A stretch of DNA of 64,000 nucleotides from Colwellia sp. 75C3 (GCF_002836255.1 NZ_PJAU01000054.1:186001-250000); one strand, 5' to 3'. Numbered from the stretch's first letter, positions 28,974 to 38,073 are shown. Numbers and translations: made by a program. Notes: generated by a model from the letters alone, not told the origin.

Positions 28974-30464
28974 ATGAATAATTTATCAGAAGTAAAAAAT
29001 GTTGTTATTGCTGGTGGAGGAACTGCTGGTTGGATGGCGGCAACAGCATTAGCAAAGCTCATTGGTAATAATTTAAATATTACTTTAGTGGAATCAGATG
29101 CAATATCCACGGTTGGTGTTGGTGAAGCAACCATTCCTCCCTTGTTAACCTTTCATAAAATGTTAAAGATTGATGAAGCTGAATTCATGAGTAGTGTAAA
29201 TGCAACATTTAAACTAGGCATCAACTTTGAAAACTGGAAAGATACCAGTAGTGAATATTTTCATTCCTTTGGTACCACTGGTAGAGATTGTTGGGCGACA
29301 ACATTTTTACAATTTTACCATCGAAGTAAAAAAGAAGGCTATCAAGCAAAGTATGAAGAATACTGTTTAGAACTCCAAGCAGGATTAAATGAAAAGTTTG
29401 CCCACCTGCCGAATAGTGGTTTGAAATACGCTTACCACATGGATGCCACGTTATACGCAAAATTTTTACGTAACATATCTGAAAAGCATGGTGTTAACAG
29501 AGTTGAAGGTAAAATAGAGCAAGTAAATATTGATGAGAATTCAGGCTTTATAAAATCACTCACCTTACTTTCAGGTCAAACGATAGCAGGTGATTTATTT
29601 ATTGACTGTACCGGTTTTAGGGGCGTGCTAATTGAACAAGCTTTGCATACTGGCTATGATGATTGGTCACACTGGTTGCCATGTGATCGCGCTGTTGCAG
29701 TGCAAACTGAAAGTACTGAAGAGCCTAAACCTTATACACGTTCAATTGCTCATGAATCCGGATGGCAATGGAAGATCCCATTACAAAATAGAACGGGTAA
29801 CGGCCTTGTCTATTGTAGTAAATATTTAAATGATGAAAATGCTGAAAAGCTTTTACTTGAAAATGTTGAGGGGAAGTTATTAAAAAAACCTTTATTTATT
29901 AAGTTTACCCCTGGCCAGCGCCGCAAGCATTGGAATAAAAACTGCGTTGCATTAGGTTTATCTAGTGGTTTCATTGAGCCATTAGAATCTACCAGCATTC
30001 ATTTAATTCAACGAGGTATTATTAGACTGATGCAAATGTTCCCTAAAACAGGGATAACTGACTCTGTAATAAATGAATATAATTATCAATCCGAAGAAGA
30101 GATTCGATACATTAGAGATTTTATCATTTTGCACTATCATGTTACCAATAGAAACGATTCAAACTTCTGGCGTTATTGCAGCAAAATGGATGTGCCAAGC
30201 TCACTGAGTCATCGTATTGAGCTATTTAAGGAGCACGGCTATGTATTTAAAGCACCATGGGATTTATTTGCTGAAAACTCTTGGATTCAAGTTATGTTAG
30301 GACAAGGTTTATCGCCACAAAGTCATCATCCAATAGCTGATATGTTATCAGTAGATGAACAAGAGCTGTTCTTAGGTGGTATCAAAAACTCGATAGAGAA
30401 AACAGTCAAGTCACTACCTACGCATAAACAATATTTAGATCAATATTGTAAATCAAAAATCTAA
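28974..30464 (+). CDS. Flavin-dependent tryptophan halogenase family protein
   Basis: A 496-residue flavoprotein. It has an FAD-binding GGGTAGWMAA (14-23), GVGEATIPPL, the Lys80 position in ATFKLGINFENW matching the catalytic lysine of PrnA/RebH, the family signature WQWKIP (264-269) and Glu338 in PLESTSI matching the second catalytic residue. All key halogenase residues are therefore present. It would need reduced flavin from a reductase that is not encoded here. Its place at the end of a receptor-SapC-cupin set is typical of sugar loci in marine bacteria, not of secondary metabolism, and its substrate there is unknown. AAAGGA supports the start; a hairpin follows. Confidence 0.88.
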   Translation: MNNLSEVKNVVIAGGGTAGWMAATALAKLIGNNLNITLVESDAISTVGVGEATIPPLLTFHKMLKIDEAEFMSSVNATFKLGINFENWKDTSSEYFHSFGTTGRDCWATTFLQFYHRSKKEGYQAKYEEYCLELQAGLNEKFAHLPNSGLKYAYHMDATLYAKFLRNISEKHGVNRVEGKIEQVNIDENSGFIKSLTLLSGQTIAGDLFIDCTGFRGVLIEQALHTGYDDWSHWLPCDRAVAVQTESTEEPKPYTRSIAHESGWQWKIPLQNRTGNGLVYCSKYLNDENAEKLLLENVEGKLLKKPLFIKFTPGQRRKHWNKNCVALGLSSGFIEPLESTSIHLIQRGIIRLMQMFPKTGITDSVINEYNYQSEEEIRYIRDFIILHYHVTNRNDSNFWRYCSKMDVPSSLSHRIELFKEHGYVFKAPWDLFAENSWIQVMLGQGLSPQSHHPIADMLSVDEQELFLGGIKNSIEKTVKSLPTHKQYLDQYCKSKI

Positions 30465-30477
30465 TCACCGTAATAAT

Positions 30478-30523
30478 AAATACTTAGAGCATAGCTATCA
30501 CTTTGATACGGCTCTAAGTGTTT
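30478..30523 (+). terminator. Probable terminator after the halogenase homologue
   Basis: AAATACTTAGAGC (30478-30490) pairs with GCTCTAAGTGTTT (30511-30523), 13 bp with one G-U pair and a 20-base loop, 13 bases after the stop. T-rich end; moderately convincing. Confidence 0.55.
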
Positions 30524-30633
30524 AATAAGTAATGATTAAGGCACATGGTTACAATAAATTGATATTTAATGCTTAAAACAACATTCTGTTAGTCAATAAT
30601 ATTTCGGATGATAAGTTAAGAGGTATTTAAAAC

Positions 30634-31503
30634 ATGGACATCAGACTAAAACGGTTCACTATTTCTCACCTTCCTATCGTTAGCATGATGACTATCACTT
30701 GCATGATTTCTGCTAATGTCAGCGCCTACATTGCCCCTAATGACAATAACCCTAATGACGATAGCTTTAACTGGCCCGGTGGCGCTAGAGCTGCGGTCAG
30801 CTTGTCTTACGATGACGCCCTGAATAGTCAGTTAGATAACGCTATTCCGGCGCTTAATAAATATGGTTTTAAAGGATCTTTTTACCTGACTTTAGCTTCA
30901 AAGGTAGTCAAGGAACGTAGAGAAGATTGGCGCACTATTGCCGAGCAAGGCCATGAACTAGGTAACCATACTATCAATCATGCCTGTAGCGGCTCTTTAC
31001 CCAACCGGCAATGGGTAGATAAACATAACGATCTTGATAACAAAACAATGGCGCAGATAAAACAAGAAATTATCGACGCTAATAACTTATTAAATGCCAT
31101 TGACGGTCAAACCATTAGAACCTTCACCCTGCCCTGCGGCGACGCTATCGTTGACGGAAAAAATTTACTGCCTGAAATAGCGGAGTACTTTATCGGTATT
31201 AAAAGCCATGTTAATGTTATTCCAACCTCCATGAGTAGCTTTAATCCGATGAATGCCCCCGTTGTTGCGCCTGTAGGAGTCAGCGGTCAAGCCTTAATAG
31301 ATCAGGTTATATTAGCGGCACAAAACAATAGTATTGCTAGCTTTACCTTTCATGGTATCGGCGCTGAGCATTTGGCGGTTTCTACTGAGGCTCACCAACA
31401 ACTTTTAGACTATTTAGCAAAAAACAAAGCCAGTTATTGGGTAGATACATACCGCAATATCAGCCTCTATATTAATAAGAACAATAACACTCCCCTTCAA
31501 TAA
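30634..31503 (+). CDS. Exported polysaccharide deacetylase (NodB-type)
   Basis: A 289-residue protein with an N-terminal hydrophobic leader ending near NVSAY. The NodB-homology domain shows the metal/catalytic motif SLSYDDALNSQ and the His pair HELGNHTINHA. CE4 enzymes remove acetyl groups from chitin, xylan, peptidoglycan or other sugars. Here it sits in the beta-glucan locus, convergent with GH16, between two terminators; no LacI-type operator lies upstream. It may act on an acetylated co-substrate or on the cell wall; the sequence does not decide. Confidence 0.82.
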   Translation: MDIRLKRFTISHLPIVSMMTITCMISANVSAYIAPNDNNPNDDSFNWPGGARAAVSLSYDDALNSQLDNAIPALNKYGFKGSFYLTLASKVVKERREDWRTIAEQGHELGNHTINHACSGSLPNRQWVDKHNDLDNKTMAQIKQEIIDANNLLNAIDGQTIRTFTLPCGDAIVDGKNLLPEIAEYFIGIKSHVNVIPTSMSSFNPMNAPVVAPVGVSGQALIDQVILAAQNNSIASFTFHGIGAEHLAVSTEAHQQLLDYLAKNKASYWVDTYRNISLYINKNNNTPLQ

Positions 31504-31532
31504 ATAGCCCTGACAATCATTGGTTTTTAAAT

Positions 31533-31562
31533 AAAAATAGCGACCTATAGGTCGCTATTTTT
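31533..31562. terminator. Bidirectional intrinsic terminator
   Basis: AAAAATAGCGACC-TATA-GGTCGCTATTTTT, a perfect 13-bp stem with A/T runs on both sides. It lies between the convergent deacetylase (+) and GH16 (-) genes and can end both transcripts. Confidence 0.88.
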
Positions 31563-31598
31563 GTTTATAATACTGAAAAAAAAGCACTTAACTATATT

Positions 31599-31703
31599 TA
31601 TACCCGTTATCATTTAAGATGCGGGTCTCAGAGTGCTTGAGCAATTTCACAGCAACGATGGAGTGATGTTGCTCAAGCGCTTCTTTGATTAGTAACGGGT
31701 ATA
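31599..31703. repeat. 105-bp palindromic intergenic element
   Basis: Outer arms TATACCCGTTA (31599-31609) and TAACGGGTATA (31693-31703) are exact inverted copies. Inner arms GCTTGAGCAA (31635-31644) and TTGCTCAAGC (31669-31678) are also exact. The whole folds as a long cruciform ending three bases after the GH16 stop. No coding content. The form fits a REP/MITE-like repeat; genome copy number is unknown here. Confidence 0.6.
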
Positions 31704-31705
31704 TA

Positions 31706-32827
31706 TTAAAGCGCTGGTGCTTGATGGCCTTCGACCAACGCAGCATCATCAGCAATCGCTTCACAACCTGCTCCTGTTGATGGCGAAACAGAACATTCAT
31801 ACACTCTGACATAATCAATTTCTAATGATTGAGGAAAAATACTTTCATCAATACCTTTCCCATTAACATTGGCAGCCCAAGCGCCACCCACAGCAAAGTT
31901 TAACAATAAATGAAATTTTTGGTCAAATGGGGCACCATCTTCACCATTAACTAATACGCCATCATTATTCATATATTGTGAGTACCATCCAGTATCCCGT
32001 TGCGTAGCAAAATGAATATCATCAACATACCAGCGAATCTCTCCGGCTTGCCATTCAACCGCGTATTCATGAAAATCATCTGCTGGGTTTATGCCTCCAG
32101 GTAAATTAAATGCTTGCCCCGAATACACATTCTCAGGCCATGCTCGTCCATAATGTAAGGTACCATGAACTCTTGATTCTTCCTGATCTGCCGAGGCACC
32201 ACTCTCATCAGATTTGGCTTTTAAGTTAACCGCTTCCATAATATCGATTTCGCCAGAGCCAGCCCAACCGCCGTATGCCCAGTCAGTGGGTAACATCCAA
32301 ATAGCAGGCCAAGTCCCTTGTCCTTGTGGTAATTTCGCGCGAATTTCAAAGCGACCAAATGTCCAATCACCTTTGCTTTTACTGCGTAATCTCGCCGAAG
32401 TATAAGGTAAAGTGCGGGTATTACTCGGATTATAATTAGCATCATCATCTTGAGCCGCCGGACCAGTAAAGTTTTCCTTCAAAGCAACGACTTTCAAAAT
32501 ACCTTGCTCAATAAAGGCATTTTCAGCGCGGTCGGTATAACATTGCTGCTCGTTATTACCTCCGCCAAAACAATTAACTTCCAAAGACCACTTAGTTAAA
32601 TCAATGATTTCATTTTCAAACTCATCCTGCCAAACCAGTTGCCATTGGTCACTAATTAATACCATTTGGGCAGGATCTTCAGTATTAGTGTCAGTAATGG
32701 TATCAGGTATTATTGAGTTATCTGGAGTTGTTAATTCTGCTGGTGCTGCTGATTCAGAACTGCCACCACAAGCGGTTAAGCCGATGGTAATACAAATTAT
32801 CATCATGCCTTTTGAAAAACGTCTCAT
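31706..32827 (-). CDS. GH16 family beta-glucanase (laminarinase type), lipoprotein
   Basis: A 373-residue protein: lipoprotein signal with lipobox LTAC (Cys20), a Ser/Thr/Asp-rich linker to about 55, then a GH16 jelly roll. The catalytic motif is GEIDIMEAV: nucleophile Glu193, Asp195, acid/base Glu198, with the extra Met giving the E-x-D-x-x-E form common in laminarinases. WQDEF near 66-70 and WPAIWMLPTDW near 173-183 are family landmarks. A lipid anchor suggests display on the cell surface, cutting beta-1,3(-1,4)-glucan for the TonB receptor. The C-terminal 25 residues (CSVSPSTGAGCEAIADDA) form a short Cys-containing tail. No operator is seen upstream, but a tetranucleotide repeat and a leader-like duplication are. 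Confidence 0.93.
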   Translation of the reverse strand: MRRFSKGMMIICITIGLTACGGSSESAAPAELTTPDNSIIPDTITDTNTEDPAQMVLISDQWQLVWQDEFENEIIDLTKWSLEVNCFGGGNNEQQCYTDRAENAFIEQGILKVVALKENFTGPAAQDDDANYNPSNTRTLPYTSARLRSKSKGDWTFGRFEIRAKLPQGQGTWPAIWMLPTDWAYGGWAGSGEIDIMEAVNLKAKSDESGASADQEESRVHGTLHYGRAWPENVYSGQAFNLPGGINPADDFHEYAVEWQAGEIRWYVDDIHFATQRDTGWYSQYMNNDGVLVNGEDGAPFDQKFHLLLNFAVGGAWAANVNGKGIDESIFPQSLEIDYVRVYECSVSPSTGAGCEAIADDAALVEGHQAPAL

Positions 32828-32851
32828 AATTTCACCTCTATTTTTATTATT

Positions 32852-32874
32852 TTAGTTAGTTAGTTAGTTAGTTA
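32852..32874. repeat. (TTAG)5.75 tandem repeat upstream of GH16
   Basis: Five perfect TTAG units plus TTA, starting 25 bases upstream of the GH16 ATG and so within its 5' untranslated or ribosome-binding region. It is the same tetranucleotide, on the other strand, as the longer array inside the APE operon. Length changes would alter spacing in front of the gene. Confidence 0.85.
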
Positions 32875-32881
32875 AAGTCTT

Positions 32882-32983
32882 CTATAAAGCTATGGCTGTA
32901 ACTTTATATAAAATAAAATTACAGGCAAATGATAAGATGATGACAACACAAATTATCATCATCTTTTTTGAAAACTGTTTCAT
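32882..32983 (-). pseudogene. Duplicated lipoprotein-leader remnant of GH16
   Basis: A 33-codon minus-strand frame begins MKQFSKKMMIICVVIILSF and ends at a stop. The GH16 protein begins MRRFSKGMMIICITIGLTAC. Eleven of the first 20 positions agree, and the DNA matches over about 50 bases (compare 32776-32830 with 32939-32990). The remnant keeps the charged, hydrophobic and Cys pattern of a signal peptide but has no mature domain. It looks like a partial tandem duplication, with the TTAG repeat between the copies. A functional short upstream peptide is possible but less likely. The 261-base gap 32828-33088 holds nothing else I recognise. Confidence 0.45.
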
Positions 32984-33088
32984 ATTTTATCCATATTCTT
33001 AAACGTTCAAGAAACTTCTGTAGTGACTTTCTAAAAGTCTATTATGTATTCATTTTCATTAGGTGAGTTTTTATGAAAAAAAGAGACG

Positions 33089-33949
33089 CTAAAACGTTAA
33101 AGGCGCTACTTTTTCAATAACCTCTTGAGTCTGCTTAGACAAAAATGAATTTTTTAAGTTGAATATTTTTCTTTGACCAAGTTTTGCGGACGTTAGCATA
33201 TTTTTAGTCACGGGGTGACTATCAAACAGTCGGAGAAAACTTCCGTTTTTTTCAGCTTTTATTAAACCTATTTCTATACGTTTTTTTAGTTTTTGATTAT
33301 CATTACTGACAAAAAAATAATAGGGCGAAGGATAGTGTAGCGCCAGTGATGACTCTACTTGCAGTCCTTTAAACATCGTTATTTCATTCCAAGGTTCATG
33401 TAATGCTCTGGGCATATAATCAAAGCGACCGTGCTGGAGCATATTAAATAAAGTTTTATGGCCAGGGCCAGTGATTAACCGATAATGGTTATCGGTTAAA
33501 ATATAAGAATCTGGCCAATCATATCCTTGTCCCGCAAAGAGTTTTTTAAGTTGTTTCGCACTTTTTATTTTAGAAAACGTGTCTTGTTGGCCCTGTTTTA
33601 TTAAAAAAATGCGGTAACCACCTAAACCTCTGAGTATTGGTATCCTGATAGGATTTAATTCTTGCTCACGCTTTTGCGAGGTCATCGTCCAAATGACGCT
33701 TAAGTTTCGATTATTTTTAATCTCAACTATCGCTCTATTTTGAAACATAGGTTGAATAGCTTTTTTAAGCTGATATTCACCAAATTCTTCTTTCGAATTT
33801 TCAAGCGCTAGTTTAAGTAATGCCAGGTAATACGCATCCTCTTTGAATTTCCCCTCATCATACCAAGGATAAAATATAGTATCAGTAGCGTGAGCTACAC
33901 TGCTCATTGAGAAGAGAATCACTATGAAAATGCTATAAAAACTATGCAT
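33089..33949 (-). CDS. Periplasmic substrate-binding-like protein
   Basis: A 286-residue exported protein: signal peptide ending SSVAHA, then an amino-acid-binding-protein-like fold (SBP_bac_3 style) with YYLALLKLALENS near the start, FLIKQGQQDTFSKIKSAKQLKKL and a late YFFVSNDNQKLKKRIEIGLIKAEKNGSF segment typical of these proteins. No permease or ATPase gene is near, so it is not a normal ABC component; it may be a sensory or scavenging protein. It lies 18 bases after the GH3 stop on the same strand and so is probably co-transcribed with GH3. Ligand unknown. Confidence 0.6.
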   Translation of the reverse strand: MHSFYSIFIVILFSMSSVAHATDTIFYPWYDEGKFKEDAYYLALLKLALENSKEEFGEYQLKKAIQPMFQNRAIVEIKNNRNLSVIWTMTSQKREQELNPIRIPILRGLGGYRIFLIKQGQQDTFSKIKSAKQLKKLFAGQGYDWPDSYILTDNHYRLITGPGHKTLFNMLQHGRFDYMPRALHEPWNEITMFKGLQVESSLALHYPSPYYFFVSNDNQKLKKRIEIGLIKAEKNGSFLRLFDSHPVTKNMLTSAKLGQRKIFNLKNSFLSKQTQEVIEKVAPLTF

Positions 33950-33967
33950 TACTTAAACTTAACCTAT

Positions 33968-36580
33968 TTATTCATGACAAGAGATATTTGCTGAATCAGC
34001 ACTATTTGGCTTTATAAAAACATCCATGAAATCGATGTCCAATTGTGCCTCAGTGGATAAAGCAAATGGACCGATAATTTTACTTAAATCTGCCCCCGCT
34101 TTTTCAAAGCACTGTAAATCAATAGTAAGGGTCTGCCATTCATTAACCTTTAATGATGATAGCGTCTTCGCGATATTGACTTTACCTAGACATTTATCAC
34201 CACAAGACATTGATACATATATGCCTTGCTGTGCTAATAAATCTTGCTTCTCAGGTAAGCGCACCGTTAGTTCAAGTATCGAATTAGCCTTGTTATAAGG
34301 CGTTAAATCAATGGCATGTAAGCTAGTAAAAGCAACGTTACCCTTTTCTGAGCCCTTAAAGACAACTCTTCTGGCATCTTCTTGAACATTTCTATCAATG
34401 GTTCGTAAATATACCGCTTTATTTTCAATGATACTGCTGGTCATAACACGAGAAGAATCACTATCTGTTATCACCATTTTCCATGGTGCCTTTATAGCGC
34501 TTTCAAAGAGGGTGATTTTTTGTAAACTTGCTGTAGTTTGTTGGATGCTAACGTCTAAATCATCGGACAATATACTTTTATCACCGTAGCTCAAACCAAA
34601 ACCATAAGGCAGTAACGGCTGATAATCTTTATCAAAACGATTTACCTTAGTTTGGTTAGCGGCTGAAGGCCAAGAGTATGACAACTTACCAGTGAAGTCA
34701 TAGTTGATAGCACCATTTTCCTGAGTAAAAAGCACGTCAGCCACTGCAACACCTTCTGAGCCTGGTAACCACAGGACAACAAACGCATCTGATGCATTTA
34801 GTTCAGCATTAATCCACAGTGGACGACCACTAATAAATAACGAAACAACGGGTATGCCCTCTGCTTTAAGTTTCGTTAATAATGCTAAATCTTGTTTAAC
34901 ACCTTGTTGGTATTCTAGGTTTTCAATATCGCCTACGCCTTCTGCATAGGGCTCTTCACCAAAAACAACAATAGCAACATCAGGCTTAGCTTTATAAATG
35001 CCATCAACATTGAGTTCAACACTGCCTCCTTGAGTCTTAATTATCTGCTCAATGCCCGTATAAATAGAACTGCCACCAGGAAAGTCATCATTAACGTTAT
35101 TAGTGCCTTGCCATGTAATAGTCCAACCACCGGACTGTTTGCCAATATTATCGGCGCCATCACCCGCAACAAGAATATGCTGGTTTGCTGACAGCGGTAA
35201 TAAATTGCCGTTGTTTTTCAATAAAACTAATGACTCTCTTACGGCTTGTCTGGCAACTTCTCTGTGCTCAATAGCACCAATTAGTGCTGTTTTTCCTGAA
35301 AGTGCTCTTTTAGCAGGGCTTGGTTTATCAAAAATCCCCGCTCTAAACTTAACCCGCAATATTCTAGTGACAGCATCATCGATACGAGTTTGCGCAATCT
35401 CACCACTTTTTACTTGGGCAATAGTATTCTCATAAAGTGGCTTCCAAGCATCTGTTGGCACCATAAAAATATCTAAACCCGCATTTACCGCTTGAGCACA
35501 GCTTTCATTTGAACAACCTTTGATTTGTCCATGACCATTCCAGTCACCCACAACAAAACCATCAAACCCCATACGATCTTTTAACACATCGGTGAGTAAG
35601 TATTTATTGCCATGATTCTTTTTACCATGCCAACTATTAAACGATGCCATAACGGATTGAGCGCCAGCAGTTAAACCACCAACGTAACCTTGACCATGCA
35701 CATCAAGTAAGACTTGCTCAGATGAGATATTATTTCCTTGATCATCGCCACCTTCAGTCCCACCATCACCGATAAAGTGCTTTACTGTACTGATAACACG
35801 CTTATCACCAAGAAAATCTTTATTCGCAGCGCCTTGCAATCCTTCTACTATCGCCGATGAATATTTTCTAACAATCTCAGCATCTTCAGAATAACCTTCA
35901 TACGTTCTGCCCCAACGGTCATCAAGCACGACAGCAACTGTGGGCGCAAAAACCCAGTCTATACCGGTGACCATGACTTCTGTTGCGGTAATAGCAGCAA
36001 TTTTTTCAATTAACTCAGGATTATTTGTTGCCCCTAAACCAATATTATGAGGAAACAAAGTAGCCCCGATAACATTGTTATGTCCGTGAACGGCATCTGT
36101 GCCCCAGATAGTAGGAATACTATTGCCATCTAAGCTATCGTCGATTGATGCTTGGTACATGTCTTCAGCTAAATTGACCCAGTCATTCGGTGTTGCATGT
36201 TTATCATTATTTGGAAAAGCACCTCCTCCATTAAGGTAAGAGCCAAAACCATATTTACGCATATCTTCAACGGTAATATCTTTAATCTCTGGTTGAATCA
36301 TTTGTGCCACTTTTTGTTCAAGTGTCATGGTAGCTAATAATGATGCGACTTTAGCTTCAATAATCGGATCGGCCTTTACTGCTATATCAAGTTTTGGCCA
36401 GATACCAACATTAGTTGATGCTTTTGACTGTTCCGATGATGCGGCTTTATCGAGCGTTATGGTCGAGTCTGTTTCTTGCTTTGTGCCATTACAGCCAACA
36501 AGCAGCGATGTTATCGCCAAGCAAAATATACTGGCACTAGCCTTAGAACTAAGTAGGTTGCTTTTAATTATATGTTTCAT
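33968..36580 (-). CDS. GH3 exo-beta-glucosidase/glucanase (ExoP type), lipoprotein
   Basis: An 870-residue protein with lipobox LLVGC (Cys30). The N-terminal TIM barrel (about 70-410) contains WGTDAVHGHNN, KHFIGDGGTEGGDDQGN and nucleophile Asp346 in FVVGDWNGHGQ. An alpha/beta sandwich follows (LLPLSANQHILVAGDGADN; LWLPGSEGVAVADVLF). A C-terminal jelly-roll-like extension of about 200 residues matches ExoP-type enzymes acting on 1,3/1,4-beta-glucan. It would trim oligosaccharides in the periplasm or at the outer membrane. It lies 71 bases after the FucP-type transporter on the same strand, within reach of its LacI-controlled promoter. Confidence 0.92.
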   Translation of the reverse strand: MKHIIKSNLLSSKASASIFCLAITSLLVGCNGTKQETDSTITLDKAASSEQSKASTNVGIWPKLDIAVKADPIIEAKVASLLATMTLEQKVAQMIQPEIKDITVEDMRKYGFGSYLNGGGAFPNNDKHATPNDWVNLAEDMYQASIDDSLDGNSIPTIWGTDAVHGHNNVIGATLFPHNIGLGATNNPELIEKIAAITATEVMVTGIDWVFAPTVAVVLDDRWGRTYEGYSEDAEIVRKYSSAIVEGLQGAANKDFLGDKRVISTVKHFIGDGGTEGGDDQGNNISSEQVLLDVHGQGYVGGLTAGAQSVMASFNSWHGKKNHGNKYLLTDVLKDRMGFDGFVVGDWNGHGQIKGCSNESCAQAVNAGLDIFMVPTDAWKPLYENTIAQVKSGEIAQTRIDDAVTRILRVKFRAGIFDKPSPAKRALSGKTALIGAIEHREVARQAVRESLVLLKNNGNLLPLSANQHILVAGDGADNIGKQSGGWTITWQGTNNVNDDFPGGSSIYTGIEQIIKTQGGSVELNVDGIYKAKPDVAIVVFGEEPYAEGVGDIENLEYQQGVKQDLALLTKLKAEGIPVVSLFISGRPLWINAELNASDAFVVLWLPGSEGVAVADVLFTQENGAINYDFTGKLSYSWPSAANQTKVNRFDKDYQPLLPYGFGLSYGDKSILSDDLDVSIQQTTASLQKITLFESAIKAPWKMVITDSDSSRVMTSSIIENKAVYLRTIDRNVQEDARRVVFKGSEKGNVAFTSLHAIDLTPYNKANSILELTVRLPEKQDLLAQQGIYVSMSCGDKCLGKVNIAKTLSSLKVNEWQTLTIDLQCFEKAGADLSKIIGPFALSTEAQLDIDFMDVFIKPNSADSANISCHE

Positions 36581-36651
36581 AGTTTTTTCTTAATTACGTT
36601 AATTATTGGCGCTAATTATTAATATTTAATCCGCGAAAAATCGAATACCAT

Positions 36652-37920
36652 CTAGTTGGCTTTCACTTTGACTTTACTGCCTGAAAGACCGTAATAAGCG
36701 ATAAAGAAATAGCAGAATATAGGTAGGACAAATGCAGGTTGAACACCAATACTGTCAGCTAAAAGCCCTTGAAAAAGAGGTATAATGGCTCCGCCAACAA
36801 TCGCTAAACATAATATACCCGACCCTTGGCTGGTATGTTTGCCAAGACCATTAATCGCTAAACTAAAAATAGTTGGGAACATAATTGAATTACATAATCC
36901 AACCAATAAAATGGCTACCATCGCAAGTGTGCCAGATGATAAAACAGCCACTAAAATCAATATAACGGCAAGAGTCGCGTTAAAAAATAGCGCTTTACCC
37001 GCAGCTACTTTCTGCATAACAACAGCACCGACAAAACGACCAACCATGGCTCCGCCCCAGTAATAAGCAATATATTTTGCCGCCTCGGATTCTTCCAGAC
37101 CAGCGATAGTAGGGTCAGCTAAAAAGCTAACTAAAAAACTCCCTATTGCGACTTCGGCACCAACATAAACGAAGATACCAACAGCACCGAGTACTAAGTG
37201 GCTGTATTGCCATGCACTACCCGTATCTTTAGATAAGTATTTATTATCTATATCATCTGTAACCGATAAGTTAGGTAGTTTTAACCAAGCAAAAATAGCA
37301 GCAAGCCCTAATAACATTGCGGCAAGAAATACATAAGGCATTTGCACCGCTTCTGCTGACGCTTGAGCAGACATTGATTCTGAGGCATGGTTCAATATCA
37401 AAAATGCGCCAAAAAATGGTGCTACGGTCGTACCTAAAGCATTAAACGCTTGAGTCATGGTTAAACGAGATGAAGCCGTTTTAGCATCGCCTAACATACT
37501 GACATAAGGGTTAGCGGATACTTGCAATACAGTAATTCCACTGGCAAGGATAAATAGTGCCATCAAGAAAACCGGGTAGCTGTGCATGTTGGCCGCGGGA
37601 TAAAAACATAAACAACCAATGGCTGCAATGACCAAGCCTAAAACAATGCCCTTTTGATAACCAAGCTTTTTAACCAGCAAACCTGCAGGCAGAGAAACAA
37701 TAAAATAAGCTCCAAAAAAGCAAAATTGTACCAACATAGCCTGACTATACGATAAGTCGAACACGCCTTTTAAGTGCGGAATTAAAATATCATTTAAACA
37801 GGTAATAAACCCCCACATAAAAAATAAAGAGGTTAATGACGTTAGTGCAAAAGTATAATTTTCACTACCACCTTTGGTTGAATATTCAATATTCTGTGTC
37901 TGTATTGATGAGCTCGCCAT
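36652..37920 (-). CDS. FucP/GluP-type sugar transporter (MFS)
   Basis: A 422-residue inner-membrane protein with about 12 helices. Its start [21 protein letters not shown] and the following [21 protein letters not shown] are hallmarks of the FucP / glucose-galactose transporter group. Likely imports glucose released by GH3. GGGGAG eight bases before the ATG is a strong ribosome site. Promoter elements and an operator lie 80-120 bases upstream, shared as a divergent region with the LacI gene. GH3 follows on the same strand, so this gene opens the operon. Exact hexose specificity is inferred. Confidence 0.9.
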   Translation of the reverse strand: MASSSIQTQNIEYSTKGGSENYTFALTSLTSLFFMWGFITCLNDILIPHLKGVFDLSYSQAMLVQFCFFGAYFIVSLPAGLLVKKLGYQKGIVLGLVIAAIGCLCFYPAANMHSYPVFLMALFILASGITVLQVSANPYVSMLGDAKTASSRLTMTQAFNALGTTVAPFFGAFLILNHASESMSAQASAEAVQMPYVFLAAMLLGLAAIFAWLKLPNLSVTDDIDNKYLSKDTGSAWQYSHLVLGAVGIFVYVGAEVAIGSFLVSFLADPTIAGLEESEAAKYIAYYWGGAMVGRFVGAVVMQKVAAGKALFFNATLAVILILVAVLSSGTLAMVAILLVGLCNSIMFPTIFSLAINGLGKHTSQGSGILCLAIVGGAIIPLFQGLLADSIGVQPAFVLPIFCYFFIAYYGLSGSKVKVKAN

Positions 37921-37999
37921 CTTTTTCTCCCCGCGTAAGTTCTTTGTTTTATGTATTAACTAATATGTGTTTTAGTTTTTTTTGCGCCTGCCAAACAAC

Positions 38000-38073
38000 T
38001 GGAAGCGCTTCCATTCTTGATCCATATCGTACAAATTGCAACACATTTACAGAAAAAACTGGAAGCGCTTTCA
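38000..38073 (-). promoter_or_regulatory. Divergent control region with two LacI-type operators
   Basis: On the minus strand a -35 TTGCAA (38041-38036), 17 bases and a -10 AAGAAT (38018-38013) lead directly into the perfect operator TGGAAGCGCTTCCA (38013-38000). The 28-base distance from -35 to operator equals that at the GH1 promoter. A second operator TGGAAGCGCTTTCA lies at 38060-38073, 60 bases upstream and toward lacI, where it could support looping or autoregulation. The 275-base gap shows no other element. Confidence 0.75.

Noticed and set aside
28974..30464. Halogenase homologue as part of a halogenated natural-product cluster
   Set aside because: No assembly-line or indole genes lie nearby; it belongs to the sugar-receptor operon and is 16 kb from the APE cluster.
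31669..31683. AAGCGCTTCT resembling the LacI operator
   Set aside because: Only half of the palindrome fits and it lies inside the 105-bp repeat downstream of GH16, not in a promoter.
35103..35435. 110-codon plus-strand frame
   Set aside because: Antisense of the GH3 gene; composition follows the GH3 codons.
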